Source: Linyphia triangularis
Lineage: Eukaryota; Arthropoda; Arachnida; Araneae; Linyphiidae
NCBI GenBank assembly: GCA_963978545.1
Contig: OZ021723.1
Span: 3,472,001 to 3,536,000 of the forward strand
DNA length: 64,000 nt
Direction: 5' to 3'
Shown: positions 26,556 through 38,280 of the stretch, piece by piece
Layout: every line of letters begins with the position of its first letter
How positions within the stretch are numbered: the stretch's first letter is position 1
The notes under the pieces: model-generated
Databases searched by the model: none
What the model saw: only the letters and a program-made list of their open reading frames with translations
Told to the model about the DNA's origin: nothing
Translations under genes and position numbers: made by a program

Positions 26556-29015
26556 CTGAAAGTAGTCACACTGAGTTTCATAGTGGCCGGTCGACCGCAC
26601 CCCAAGGGTCATATGGCACTGTCTTTGTGACCCTCGTGCACTGAGATGGACACTAGTTCCTCGGATGTGATCTTTGGTTTCTTGTTTGTGGTCATTATGC
26701 CCATTAGCGATGGATTGGATGGCCGATCCAATGTTGGTGAGTGGTGGAGTATCTGAGTTTTTGTTTCTCACTCAAGTAGCGTTTGGTGGTTATTTTAGTT
26801 GGATTGGCATGTCAAAGCATCATTGAGACTATAACAATCGGATTGGTTGATGTCTCCAATATTTATTTAGAGGTTAAGTTTGGAAGTAGGTATCTTAAAG
26901 CTGCAGAATTTGATTTCAGTCAAATAATCTCGTTGATCCGTTTTTGTAAGTTGATGAGGTTGGTGTATCACACGGATATTGAGATTGCTGTTATTGGATT
27001 AGATGATGAATCCAAGATCTCTTTATGCCTTGATAAAGAACCCAAGTATCGGTGAAATGTTGTGTATCCAATATTCAGTATTTACGTTGACCAAAATTAT
27101 TTATTCATGTATACGATAGTTGTTGATAGAGTATCTTAGAAGATTCAATAAGGTACAGGGTATATTCAATATTTAAAGACAACTATGCTGGCGCCTCAAT
27201 GATCTAAGTTAAGTTTTATTTTTCACTAAGTCAACATTTACCATGAAATGGTAATTACTTTTTCACCTTTCCCCTCACTGGAAAACCCTGTTGTTGGCTG
27301 CAGTTTCTATGTATTGATAAGTTCTATCAATATTTATAGTTTATTTAAGTTAGAGTACCAGCTCTCTACATAAACACATTCCCGCACACCAAGTTAAGTT
27401 ACAATGCAAAAATATTCATTTACTATACATGAAGCATTAACTTTTTGTAAGCTTATATATAGTTATTGAAATAATTTTTCTAAAAACATTTTTAATAATA
27501 TTTTCGGTAAATATATGTATATATTGAATTTATGAAAACTTTCATAAAATTAACTGTTAAAACTAACACTTATATAACCTTTTCATTCGAACGCAACATA
27601 GTTTTTTTTATATAAGTGTAATTATGTATTTTATTTAGTATACCTATTGAAAGTTCTGCGTAAATATAACATTTAATTTTATCACAAAACTTATGTCGTA
27701 AAAATTTGTAATTTAAATTCTTTTTTAAACAAAGTTAATACACACAACTCTTTATGTTGAAATTTTTTAACACAATCTATCCGAATGAAATTTAAAATAT
27801 TTTTTTGTAATTTTTTTTTATTTGCCCTACTATTTTACACCAATATATTTACTTTAGTCTCGTACTATCTATTTAGAGAACTTAATAGCATAAATATACA
27901 CTTTAAAAGCTCGTAAACAGGTTTTTAAAGCACGTTTATAAGTTCAAATTGCTACTAATTTAACATTTAATTATATGTTAATAGCAGTATTGTTAATAAG
28001 TATTAATCATAATAACAAATTAAATAAGTATATCCAGTCCTAAAAGCTCAATATTTAAAACAACCTAAAATGTTTAACTTTAAATTACACTTTTAATACT
28101 TGGCGCCTTCTCTAAAATATATTTGTTTTTTCAATTCAATAATTTTTTTTTCTAAATTACTTATCATTTATTCTATTTAGATGAATGTTTCAATTTTTTT
28201 TCAACAGCTACGTGGGAGCTTTTGCTACATATTTATACAAATTTTGCCTTTACTAAAACATTTATTTCAGAATTTATTTTAGAAAATGTAATTGATAAGT
28301 TTTTAACACAGAGACTCAAAGTTCCGTTCAGGATTTGCTTTTCAATGTACTATCCTAATCAAGAGGATGAAAATAACTTTTTAAACTTTTGAATCTGACT
28401 TTTCAACTTCCTCGCTATTACCATAAATCAAATCATCAACAAAATATTTTTTCAACAACGTAATTCCAATCTGACACAAGCCTCTGAACAAAGTAGCCAG
28501 CAGCAGAGAAAAACAGAACGAAAAACTATATAAATCCATAGCTCACCAGACAATTTCCAACATCAATTATGTTCAATATACTTTTATAAGGTACTCCACA
28601 AAATATATACACCAACCTATATCAAAGATGTTAAAGTCAATTCTACAAATTAAGTTTTTCATTCACAATTCAGTACTTCTCAACAACACTAAACTACACT
28701 CGCCAATGATTTTATATACACAATCTTTCTGCATACATCGACAGACATCAAGGATACGAATAATGCTCACCACACATAAAAGAAAACTCTTCACCATCTC
28801 ACCATAACTATGATATACGCACCACAAGAGCATTCACCACACATCAACATTAAGAAGTCACTCAACTTCGAAAAGCCATCACTCACCAAGTCCTCAAAAC
28901 TTTTCAACGTCCAATTACGTCTACCACTGATCGTACACCTCGACCCCCATCATGAAAGAGAATAAGTCTTCAGCATGCGAATATCTTCGTGGAGAAGAAC
29001 GTAGAAGGGGCATAC
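26556..29015 (-). other. putative intron joining the two exons
   Basis: GT (29015-29014) to AG (26557-26556) on the minus strand, 2460 bp, phase-compatible. The interior is A+T-rich with short repeats, for example dispersed ATTGGAT/ATCCAAT motifs at 26.7-27.0 kb. I see no repeat-family copy or other gene inside it. Confidence 0.5.
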
Positions 29016-29338
29016 CTGGCGATCGTCTGGCAGTTGAAAGGGGGTACTCTGGGAGGAAGAATCCCCACTCCCACGCCTTCGTTTCTAGGGATGTCGTCCG
29101 AGAACAGAGATGGAGACTGCAGGGGAGTGCGGTCCTGTTGCTCGCAACGCAACTTCGCCGGCGTCGCTCGGTTGCCATGGCGACCCTCCCCACCCTCTTG
29201 CACCTCCTTTTCCCGGATTGAGCCTCCATCCCTATCCCGGCCATACAGGTGAGGTTGGTTCTGTGTAGGACGGTATTGGGATGCGTTGGAGTATACAGTG
29301 TCTTCCAGAAAGGAATCCCGGACTTTGAAATGACATAA
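29016..29338 (-). CDS. internal coding exon of an unrecognised protein (upstream exon of a pair)
   Basis: On the minus strand a long pyrimidine tract and TTTTTCAG (AG at 29340-29339) precede an open frame starting at 29338 in phase 0. It runs 107 codons plus two bases and ends at CCAG|GTATGC (GT at 29015-29014). The 323-bp exon is much richer in G+C than its surroundings. The peptide begins with CHFKVRDSFLEDTVYSN-like sequence and becomes polar, rich in Gly, Arg, Glu and Pro, then ends near PPFNCQTIA. I see no signal peptide, membrane segment or catalytic motif, so a disordered or cytoplasmic region is likely. The last two bases (AG) fit the single base opening the exon at 26555, giving an Arg codon. 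The 5' exons were not found. Frames on the opposite strand are also open here, so a comparison with transcripts is needed for certainty. I do not recognise the family. Confidence 0.6.
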
Positions 29339-29498
29339 CTGAAAAACAGTAAGAGACAGAAAGAAGAGACAAAATTGGAGGAACCGGGACGGAATTTTAA
29401 ATACACCGGTTTGCAAACTAGTTACAATATTGCAATGTGCTGACAAATTGTTGTAAAATTTGAATATAGCGGAATGTACTTATCGTTTTTCTCATGAA

Positions 29499-29645
29499 CT
29501 AGGGGTCTGGAGCATCGCACAACTTTCAATCACTCTATAATACTGACATGATTTTGTGTCATCTAACGCATTCATATTTTCATCATTCATTTAGTAAAAA
29601 TTTACAGTTTGGCGAAATTTTATGTGATAATTCTTGTATGGGACT
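29499..29645 (-). repeat. interspersed family A, copy 3 (3' part)
   Basis: ACTAGGGGTCTGGAGCATCG and CACAACTTTCAATCAC, followed by TCATCATTCATTTAG: the reverse complement of the terminal part of family A. Confidence 0.6.
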
Positions 29646-29649
29646 AAAA

Positions 29650-29821
29650 AAAAATATGTTTACATATGGGTAAAAATATATGACTGTTTTGAAACTAAAA
29701 AGACACTAACTTTTAGAGACGGGAAATATAACTTATGTTGAAGCTTTTCGCTGACCGTATACACCAAAATATGCATCTTTAATTGTTATCTATTTAACAA
29801 TATCTAGCGTTTCTGAAAACT

Positions 29822-29852
<31 letters not shown>

Positions 29853-31149
29853 TATTAATAAAATTACAATTGATATTTGATTCTGTTTGTCAAATAATTA
29901 AAAAAAATTGGTTTTTATTATTAATAAATCAAAGACTAAAGATGAAATTAATCTTTTGTTTCAACGTTACAATGCGACTTGACTTAAGTTCTAATAAAAT
30001 AATATAATTTTTTTTTTTTTTTTAAAGTCGATTTCGGTCCATTTTGTGTAATTTGAATTTTTTTCATCTTCTGTGGAGCCGAATCCGGCCCTCAGGCCAC
30101 GTCGTGGCTAACGCTGCTTTAAGGGGACACTATACCATCTAAACTTGCTTTATTATTAATTGCAATTTAAATAAAAAATCTATGTTCCTTATTTGAATTT
30201 ATATTAAAAACAATATTTCACACAAAAAATTTTAATTCTTTCCATTTTTTTTTAAAAAATGAAAAATTGCAAATTTTTTACACATTTTTAAAATGCTAAG
30301 GCTGTTTAAAAACTAACCTTTACCCAAAATTGTTTCAAAAAATTATTTAAATTATATTACATAAAAACTGGTATTAAATTAGGGAATACTCGTAGTAATT
30401 AATTATAATATAGCTCTTTATTCATAATAACCAAAAAATTCTATAAATCTGCGATAATTTTAATTTAGTATTAAAAAAAAAAATTAAAAACTACAACATA
30501 TTTTATTGATCAGAATGCCAATTCATAAATTAGACATATTTGCAACATGATCTAAAAATTATCCATTAAGTAAGAAAAAAAAAAACATAGCGTTTCCAAA
30601 AACCTAACATCAACAAAGCACAAACAATGAAAAAAATCAATTTAAAATTTTCATTTCTTAAAAAGATCATTCAATCATCCAGCATAAAATGTCACATAAC
30701 TCCTTAAAAAATTCAGATACAGTTTTAAAATTGTGCATGCGTATTTAGAAGATTCCAACCTATAATCATGGTAAATTAAAAAAAGTATTGACTTCTAAGT
30801 GGTAGTGACAAATAACTTTTATGTAGTGATTAACATGCCTGTCCTCTGATTAAGGAGTCCCTGGTTCGACTCCCGTTAGCGCACATCGCTACATTCCCAA
30901 ATTTGGTTTACTGACAAATACATCCTGATGAAAATGGGCCTCATTGGTAAACCATGTACAGCCGTTATCAAATTTACTCCAATCAATTTTGCAAAAATTC
31001 TAAACCTTTCTATCCAATATACCACTTGTCTCTTCTCTTACATTTTTGTAGTTATGTCATTTCAATGTTAGAGTGTCCTTTCTGAAAGTGTATTTTACTA
31101 GTTGAGATACAATACTGAGTTCTGTTTTAATGCTGGCAAATCTCTTATG
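29650..31149. other. no recognised gene apart from a SINE-like block
   Basis: A+T-rich. A short G+C-rich patch at 30075-30115 (GCCGAATCCGGCCCTCAGGC) may be the end of an unidentified element. Confidence 0.45.
30820..30990 (+). mobile_element. possible second tRNA-related SINE family
   Basis: TAGTGATTAACATGC (about 30823-30837) resembles an A box, and GGTTCGACTCC (30863-30873) is a good B box at tRNA-like spacing. The acceptor stems do not pair well enough for a tRNA gene. No target duplication was recognised. Confidence 0.45.
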
Positions 31150-31397
31150 CTATACTAAACTTCAACTTAACTAGACATCACTTTGACGGTAGATCGCCAC
31201 AGTGCTCATAGGTATTTAATCCATTTTGGCAGCGTGAAAGCATAATGTTCGCCAAACCACAACTCTGTAGAGAACAAAAGGGCTAGAAGGTTTGGCGAGA
31301 ATTATGTCTTCACTCCGCCAAAGTGGATTCAATACCTATGAGCACTGTCACGATCTACCGTCTAAGTGATGTCTAGTTAAGTTGAAGTTTAGTATAG
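31150..31397 (+). mobile_element. 248-bp MITE, copy 1
   Basis: CTATACTAAACTTCAACTTA at the left and its complement at the right. Nearly the whole element is palindromic, with an asymmetric core CTGTAGAGAACAAAAGG that sets its orientation. Copies at 37380 and 39211 have the same termini. No coding capacity. Confidence 0.92.
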
Positions 31398-31457
31398 TCT
31401 CGGTCTTTTAGAAATTGGAAGAATTTATCTCAGACATTGGGTGGTTAAAATTATCCA

Positions 31458-31931
31458 TTAACACGTTAAGCGCCAAGCGAATTCTTAAGTAATCCCCTTT
31501 CAGGCCACGCTTCTCAGAAGCGATAGTATTGCGGTATAGCAATGCGAATTGAAATTTACTCGATACAGCTGTGTAAATATATTAGGGCCATTATTTCTCA
31601 TCGCAGTTTTTGAATGAAATGCTTATAGACATTCATTTCATACGTTTACGCAGATTTGCCGGACCTCGGACATAAAATTCTTAGGTAGGCAAATTTTTCA
31701 CAAGAACATTTTAGACATAGTATATTTAATAATATTCTTATCTATTGAAATATCAATAGTACTTCCAAAACTAAGACTTCCTGCACTTTAAATTGTACTA
31801 AGAAAGGCACTATGTCAAATTATAGGCGTGGGAAAAACAACAGCGTACTGTCAGCCACCGGTGGTTGACGCGGCCTAAAGGGAAAGTTCTGTGTCAACCA
31901 CCGATGGCTGACGTGGCACTCAACGTATTAA
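31458..31931. mobile_element. TTAA-flanked short inverted-terminal element
   Basis: TTAA at 31458 and at 31928. The termini CACGTTAAGCGCCA and (complement of right end) TACGTTGAGTGCCA are imperfect inverted repeats. Near the right end is a hairpin: GTCAGCCACCGGTGGTTGAC (31850-31869) and GTCAACCACCGATGGCTGAC (31893-31912), pairing with one mismatch. TTAA targets are typical of piggyBac-class elements. No transposase is present. Confidence 0.5.
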
Positions 31932-32019
31932 TGATATAATCCTGTAATAAATACATTTAGTAAATTTTCAGTAATTGATAAAAACAATGTATTTTTTTTT
32001 AGTTTTATATCATATTTTA

Positions 32020-32062
32020 CACTGTTAGCCACCGATGGCAGACATGACGCTCAGTATGTTAA
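32020..32062 (+). repeat. second copy of the TTAA-element terminus
   Basis: GTTAGCCACCGATGGCAGAC (32024-32043) and GACGCTCAGTATGTTAA repeat the last 40 bp of the element ending at 31931. This suggests a partial duplication or a second, truncated insertion. Confidence 0.5.
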
Positions 32063-32404
32063 AAATTATGTTAATTAAAGTTTATCAGCATGGAATCATA
32101 GAGTTAGTTTTGAATTGTTGAATTAATTACAGAACTAAAAAAAGTTGGAGGTATAACTATTAGTCAACATTTACTTGTTAAAATATTAAGAAATCATACA
32201 CTATTCCGCTAAGTACTTTGAAATTGTATTAGCTTCATTTCAAACGAATGATAGAACATTTATCTGTGATTTGAAATTAAAAAAAAAAAAGAAATCATTA
32301 TTTTAAATAATATGCATGAGGGAAATGTAAGTAGAATTAGTTGTAATTTTCCAAAATTAAAAAAAAAAAAAGTACTCTGAAAATATTACCTATTTTTTGC
32401 CAAA

Positions 32405-32852
32405 AACGAGCATGAGCATAAGGTAATAATCGCTGTGGTAATGGCATTTAAAATGTTCTAAACATCCCCTCCTCCTAAATTCCAGTGAAAATGCTTTAAT
32501 GGCGTAAAAAAGTGAAAAACGAATGCTTTCAACACAGAGTTCTCTTTCCTTGAGCATACCTCTTACATGATCGTTTTTTCTTCTTCCTTCAGTTTCGTTT
32601 ATAATAAAGGATATTATAAGGATTGCAGAAAAGTATATCGCCAAAATCCCTACTTTGGCAAAGTTTTTTTTTTTTTTTTTCTTCTTTTTCTGAAGACCCA
32701 TACAAGAATTATGGTAAAAAATATCACCAAACTGGCCATTTTTTTAAAATGAATGATGAAAATATAAAAACGGTAAATGACACAAATCCATGTCAGTATT
32801 ATAGTGTAATTGAAAGTTGTGCGATGTTCCACACCCCTAGTAATGAAATTAT
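32405..32852 (+). repeat. interspersed family A, copy 4
   Basis: GAGCATGAGCATAAGGTAAT, the GTTCTCTTTCCTTGAGCATA block, a T-run, ATATCACCAAACTGGCC, and the end GTTCCACACCCCTAGT. Both overlapping open frames here are translations of the repeat. Confidence 0.7.
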
Positions 32853-33225
32853 ATTGGTGTATCAATAGCATATTGGCTTTAACAAGTTGACTGCCATATG
32901 AGTTGCATTCATCAGTTGCGGATTTTTCGAAAAAAAATAGTGTAGTTAGTTATTTCTCGTAACAATTAAACTTTGAAACTATACATGCATGGGCCATTAT
33001 TTGCAAAAGAGTCCATAGGGAACAGAGCAAAACATTAGATACTCCAGTTAAATAGTATTTTTTGAACTATTGCTTAAAAATAAACAATTTTAACTTAATT
33101 TAAATACATAATGAATAAAGTAAACTTACTACTTTAAGACGTACTATCAATGTAAAAGAAAAAGATCGTGGTGGATTTGATTATATTTTACAACGTGGAG
33201 AATTTGAGGGGTATATTTTGCCATA

Positions 33226-33365
33226 TCTATAATAATAAAACAAGCTGTCTGTGTGTTTGAGGCTCTGTGGATCTATAGAAACCTGCTTAAAATAGGCGTA
33301 AAGATCTGAAAATTTCGACATAAGTAGTTTTAACCTTCTAATTGTATCACGTAAAGGAGAAAACC
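33226..33365 (+). mobile_element. Helitron-like element, 5' fragment
   Basis: A|TCTATAATAATAAAAC with CTGTCTGTGTGTTTG matches the start at 46838. One internal unit (ATCTGAAAATTTCGACATAA, TAGTTTTAACCTTCTAATTG) follows and then homology ends. Confidence 0.6.
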
Positions 33366-33689
33366 CATGAATTTTTTAGTTAACTATTTCCGGATATCAG
33401 TGATAAACGGAGGAATGGATAAACAGCTATGACATTAGAATAAAGTGATAACCAGTATCACGTCACTCATAAATTTGCTAGGACCAATGAGAGGACAGGT
33501 ATCACTACCACTTCACTATTATCAACTCTTTGTTAGGTTCATTTCGATTGGCTTGGATGCCAAAGTATTAATTATCACGCAACAATCTATAGCAGTGTCC
33601 TCAAGCATCAAATCACTCCAATTATTATTGACAATAGCTTTTGAGAAAATGCATTAACAACTTTGAAACAATACCAAAGAAAAGAGTTT

Positions 33690-34055
33690 ACATTGGTGCA
33701 GGCAGAATTATTTTCAGAGGATGCAAGTGTAACCTGAAAGAGTTCAACGTGGTTAATTTTTATTTTGACCTTTGCATAAATGCATATTTAAGCGAATTTT
33801 TAATTAATTGTCATCTGCTAAATATCTTGTGCATTGAATATTTTAAAACGTATGCCATATTTCTATTTTCAGTGAATCACGCCACTTTTCTCCACATTAT
33901 TTTTATTTTTTTAAACGTAGGAAGTTTATTTTTTAACATATTTTTTAACATATTTTATAACATATTTTAAACATATTTTATAACATATTTTAAACATATT
34001 TTTATTTTTTTAAAGAAGGTGCAAGTGCACCCCTCCCTTCCGGCGCCCATGGAAA
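33690..34055 (+). repeat. interspersed family C, copy 1
   Basis: GGCAGAATTATTTTCA, TTTTCAGTGAATCACGCCAC and the end GGTGCAAGTGCACCCCTCCC with GGCGCCCATGG recur at 41.4-41.7 kb. The open frame here is repeat translation. Confidence 0.6.
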
Positions 34056-35931
34056 TTTAGGAAAATTAAACACATTTAATGATGTATTTCCAAACACATT
34101 AACGCCCACGTTCTTTGTATAAACTCCTCCAAAGAGTGTTTAAAAGAATAAGTGGCTTATTTTCAACTGGCGGAAAAATTGGAAGGAAGGTCGTAGTGAT
34201 TAACGATAAAATGTACACAACCTAAAGAGAAAACATTTGTTTAGAAGCGAACAACCAACCCACCGTGAGCGTAATAGGATCAATTAATCACCTGATTAGG
34301 CAACTGAAAATACATTAATTTCAAATATAATGGGTCGGGTGTAAAAGTTTAACTAAAGTATTACTAAAGAATTTATTTATTTAAATGCGTCTTTAAAAAT
34401 CTTACTTTACATTTAGAATGAAAACGACATCTTTTACAAATTTTACTGCTCTACCTTTGATACGTATTTAACCGTCTACATTTAAATAGTAACAAAAAGT
34501 TCGCCAAACATAGTCAGGTCATTGTAGTAACCAAAATCTATGCAAGAATGCATAATCAAATGAGAATGACGTCATGGCTAAGCGGTCAATTAGTTAAAAC
34601 AAAGTCATTTTAGCAACAGGAACTAAATTCAACAATTGGCGAGATTTCCGCTACGACAAAAAAGTGGTAGGTTAAGTGCATATGTATCAAAATGTCAAAT
34701 ACTTGAATGGACAGTTCCTGCATTTTTTAAAAACAATTGAAATTAGTTTATATTTATGAAGAATTTCTTTCTGATTCCAAATATTTAAACAAAAGTTCTT
34801 TAAAAAAATTAGTTATTTAAATATTACGAAAAGAAAACGCCCCAAAACCGAGCCAAAACCATTCTGATCAAAACACTCAACAAAATCTGTGATGTCAATC
34901 TGGGAAATCCTTCCGTTTCTATGATTATCGTGAGGTTTCTGATAAATAGTTGGCGTTAATTTTGTAGACCATTGCCGTGTCTCGTACAGGTTGGCGCGAT
35001 TTGCGAGAAACTTGCAAAACTGGTTTCTGCTGCTGCATTTCAACCCAAGACGTTTGGGATCTCTTGATGTCACATCCAATTCGAGCCGAATGAATCGTTT
35101 TCTCGCCAAAGTCTAACAGGAGAACTTTGATTGCAAATTAAAAAAAGAGAAAAAGCGCATTGAGCAGAAGTTTTTGTGTTTATGGGCTTTTCGAAGCATT
35201 TAGTAAACAATAAAAAAAATTAAAAATACTGGAATTGTCCATTCCAAATTTGTAATTTCGAATTCAGTTATTTGATAATTTTGTAATATAGAATCGTTGT
35301 AAGATTCTTACTTGATCTCTTTCAGTACTGTTTGTGCTAATCCTTTTCACTAGCGTTAAAAGAAATTTTTAGTGAAGTTTCTTTATTTTCTTTTCATTTC
35401 AATCTAAAGTAATTTTATAGTTACTGGAAACAAGTTAGTTGTTTAGCAGGGTTTTTTGGTACAAGTGTACACTATGGCTCTACTCCACCGTGTTTCTACA
35501 ACCAACAATATCTAAAATATCCCCTAATAGTTTTAAACTTCATCAAATTGCTACTCTCCGACACCTGAGCTTGCACTTTTCTCACTCCACCTGAAAAAAA
35601 GAAAAGTACTTATACAGAGGAACAAAACTCAAAGAATTTTTTAACAGTTTCAAACACTCAGTCAGAAATTCTACAAAATAAATATGTAACGTAATCTTAA
35701 CACAGACGATTTTTTAAAGCTCTTTCAAATACTTAATAATTAATAGGGAAGTATTCTTCATCCAATTGTACTTTTTCTCAAATACTTCATGTTTAGATGG
35801 AATAAACAAGATCCAAATAAATTAATTTGATTGTTTATGTAGATATCATTTATTAGCTTATCACAAATTAAAGTATATATATATATATATATATATATTG
35901 TTTGTTTAAATATATATATTATTGTTATATT
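34056..35931. other. no confidently recognised gene
   Basis: A G+C-richer minus-strand frame of 98 codons (35109-34813) is unrecognised. It has no donor or acceptor of quality, so it is not called as coding. Confidence 0.45.
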
Positions 35932-36034
35932 TAAATTGTTTTTAAAAAAATAGAAAAACACGCATCTCATTTAGAACTGAAATATCAAAACAACGATTTT
36001 TTTTAAACATAATGATAAAGTATATAAAAAAAAA

Positions 36035-36078
<44 letters not shown>

Positions 36079-36188
36079 TTTACTCATTTTTTTTATATAC
36101 TTTATCATTATGTTTAAAAAAAATCGTTGTTTTGATATTTCAGTTCTAAATGAGATGCGTGTTTTTCTATTTTTTTAAAAACAATTTA
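35932..36188. repeat. inverted repeat with perfect 102-bp arms around an AT array
   Basis: The arm 35932-36033 (TAAATTGTTTTTAAAAAAAT…) is the exact complement of 36087-36188. The 53-base spacer is mainly (AT)n with GAGTAAAGT on one side. The flanks show no terminal repeats of known families. Confidence 0.93.
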
Positions 36189-36524
36189 TAGATAGACTTA
36201 AACGATGTTAACACTTTAGATGAAAGAAAAATCATGCAATAGCGTTGATGTCTTGATCAGTGTTTAAAAATGATTTAGTTTGACTATTTGATTTTTTGTT
36301 AAAAATGAATTTATAGTTTTCTGTGTGTTATTTAAGTAATTAAAATGCATTAAGATTATTTATACTTATTAGATTGACATGCAAACAATGACAGCATGTA
36401 TTATAGGTAAAAATAAGGTAAAACAAGAAGGGTAAATAATGTTACAGTTATGAAAACTGTGAAATTCAAATGATTAAAGAAAGCTTTTTTCGAAATTGGC
36501 TAAGCAATACCTCTGAAAACATGT

Positions 36525-36655
36525 TATTTAGGTTAAAAGTAAATTATGCAAAATTTAAAGCATTTATTGGATACCATCAGATGCCCACAAGCAGTTATAT
36601 ATTAGCAATTTTGCACTTTTTAGACATTTTTGCAATAAAATTCACTTACTTCTTT
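36525..36655 (+). repeat. interspersed family I, copy 1
   Basis: TTTAGGTTAAAAGTAAA, ATGCAAAATTTAAA, ATCAGATGCCCACA and TTGCACTTTTTAGACATTTT are shared, in reverse, with 40855-41010. Confidence 0.6.
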
Positions 36656-36965
36656 TTTTTTTTTTTTTTTTTTTTTTTGTTGTAAAATACTGTAACATTT
36701 TGAAATTAATTACGTTTAATAGTTTATCATGTAAAAAAAATAATAATTTGGTATTTTTCATTTAATCTTCTGCGGGTCAATTGTCCTTTTAATATAGTGC
36801 AAAAATCTAAATTGTGATGATAAAAGCAGTTACGTTGCCCCCTTTAATATAAAAGTTGAAGTAAATAGAAAATGTTATTTTTTACCCTTTAAAATGTTAA
36901 AGTTTTCCTTTTAAAGCTATTATTTCATTTATATTACATTTCAAGTAATGAATATAAATATAATA

Positions 36966-37080
36966 TAATGGTTTTTGGATTCCTTGCATGGAATAGAATT
37001 ATATTGAACTAATTACATGCTTCACGATAACGAAATTAGTTCAATATCATTCCATCCCATGCATAAAATCCGCAAACCAT
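36966..37080. repeat. about 115-bp hairpin element
   Basis: AATGGTTTTTGGATTCCTTG, ATGGAATAGAATTATATTGA and ACTAATT at the left pair with AATTAGTTCAATATCATTCC and ATCCGCAAACCATT at the right. The loop is about 20 bases. Confidence 0.8.
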
Positions 37081-37379
37081 TTGACTGATTTCCTCTTCCA
37101 ATTTTACAGTTTTTCCAACTGTAAATGCGCAGTGGAAATGGAAATAAATTCTGGAAATATAATTTTCAACTTTTAAATACTCATTAAGGGATTAGGTATC
37201 AGATCAAGGTATTAGATTTTTTTTTTTTTTTAAGTAAGTTTGGTCATAGTACATACTTGCTAGTATAATTACTCAATATAGTCGTCTGCACACTCAGCAA
37301 AGTTTAACAAGAGTACCTGAAATATCAGATTGATTAATAATGTAGATTTATTTCTTGTCACTATTAATTCGTTGTAAGA

Positions 37380-37627
37380 CTATACTAAACTTCAACTTAA
37401 CTAGACATCACTTAGACGGTAGATCGTGACAGTGCTCATAGGTATTTAATCCATTTTGGCGGAGTGAAGACATAATTCTCGCCAAACCTTATAGCCTTTT
37501 GTTCTCTACAGAGGGTTGTGGTTTGGCGACATTATGTTTTCACGCCGCCAAAATGGATTTAATACCTATGAGCACTGTGACGATCTACCGTCCAAGTGAT
37601 GTCTAGTTAAGTTGAAGTTTAGTATAG
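37380..37627 (-). mobile_element. 248-bp MITE, copy 2, inverted
   Basis: Same terminal inverted repeats as copy 1. The core reads CCTTTTGTTCTCTACAG, so the element lies in the opposite orientation. Identical in length to copy 1. Confidence 0.92.
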
Positions 37628-37760
37628 TTACATGGTATATGGATGATTATTCACAAGCTTAATATAAGATATAGAAGCAAACTCTTCCATGGTATTGCCA
37701 GATCAATAGTATATATGACTTTCTCAGATTAACGTGAGACAATAGTTTATTTCATTGCAT

Positions 37761-38177
37761 TTATTGGGCCATTACGACACGTTTATTCGAAATGAGAATG
37801 CACACTGGCTCTTGACCTTTGACGACAAATTCTATCAAAGCCTTAAAGTAAGTGTCAGAATTCAATTTCGAATTGTAGTGTTGTAAGATTACCTTGAGAC
37901 AGTTTATCGTGACTTTTCTCTGACAAAGCTTAGTAGCAAATTCCTTTGCTTCACACATATCCAGTAGGAGTTTGTAACATTTGCTTAAAGTCTATTTGTT
38001 GGTGGGTGAGGTCCTGCAGTGTCCTGCTTTTTCTAAGCAAATGATGAAGAGGTCATTCTGAAGAGCAATATTGGCTGATAAGCCACTGTAAAGGCATTTA
38101 GCTGATTCGCTAGATGTCACGTTAAAGGCGATAGCAGAATTAACAGTGGTTCCATCAAAACCAATGGTTTCCAACAT
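37761..38177 (-). pseudogene. possible nucleoside-diphosphate-kinase-like fragment, with an in-frame stop
   Basis: One minus-strand frame is open for 60 codons (38177-37998), has a TAG, then stays open in the same frame to TAA at 37761. The last 65 codons read like the C-terminal half of an NDPK domain: a KVTI strand, a helix ending in HYNSKLNSDTYF, KALIEFV, then GQEPVCILISNKRVV. Known NDPK-like domains have the same order (Tyr, a Phe-x-x-Leu-val-x-Phe helix, Gly-Pro, then a beta-strand and Ala-Val). The first 60 codons are unrecognised. AATAAA occurs just after the TAA (twice within about 25 bases), which would fit a terminal exon. The in-frame TAG could mean a pseudogene or that the real exon starts after CAAATAG at about 37995. 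The match is from memory of the family pattern only. The fragment sits between MITE copy 2 and the 43-bp minisatellite. Confidence 0.3.
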
Positions 38178-38280
38178 TCACTTTTATATAAACATATGTT
38201 TGACAAAGCTACTGTTGAACAACGTTGACGAATTTATTTTGATCCTCGTTCAGAAATATGAAATATATGTTCTTCATCTA

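Noticed and set aside
26361..26630. Plus-strand open frame over the 26.4-kb exon
   Set aside because: The minus strand has consensus splice sites and a phase match with the upstream exon; the plus strand does not.
28952..29252. Plus-strand open frames over the 29-kb exon
   Set aside because: No flanking splice signals; they are shadows of the minus-strand exon with its strong acceptor and donor.
34813..35109. 98-codon minus-strand frame with mixed composition
   Set aside because: No recognised motif and no convincing splice or start context; kept only as a note.
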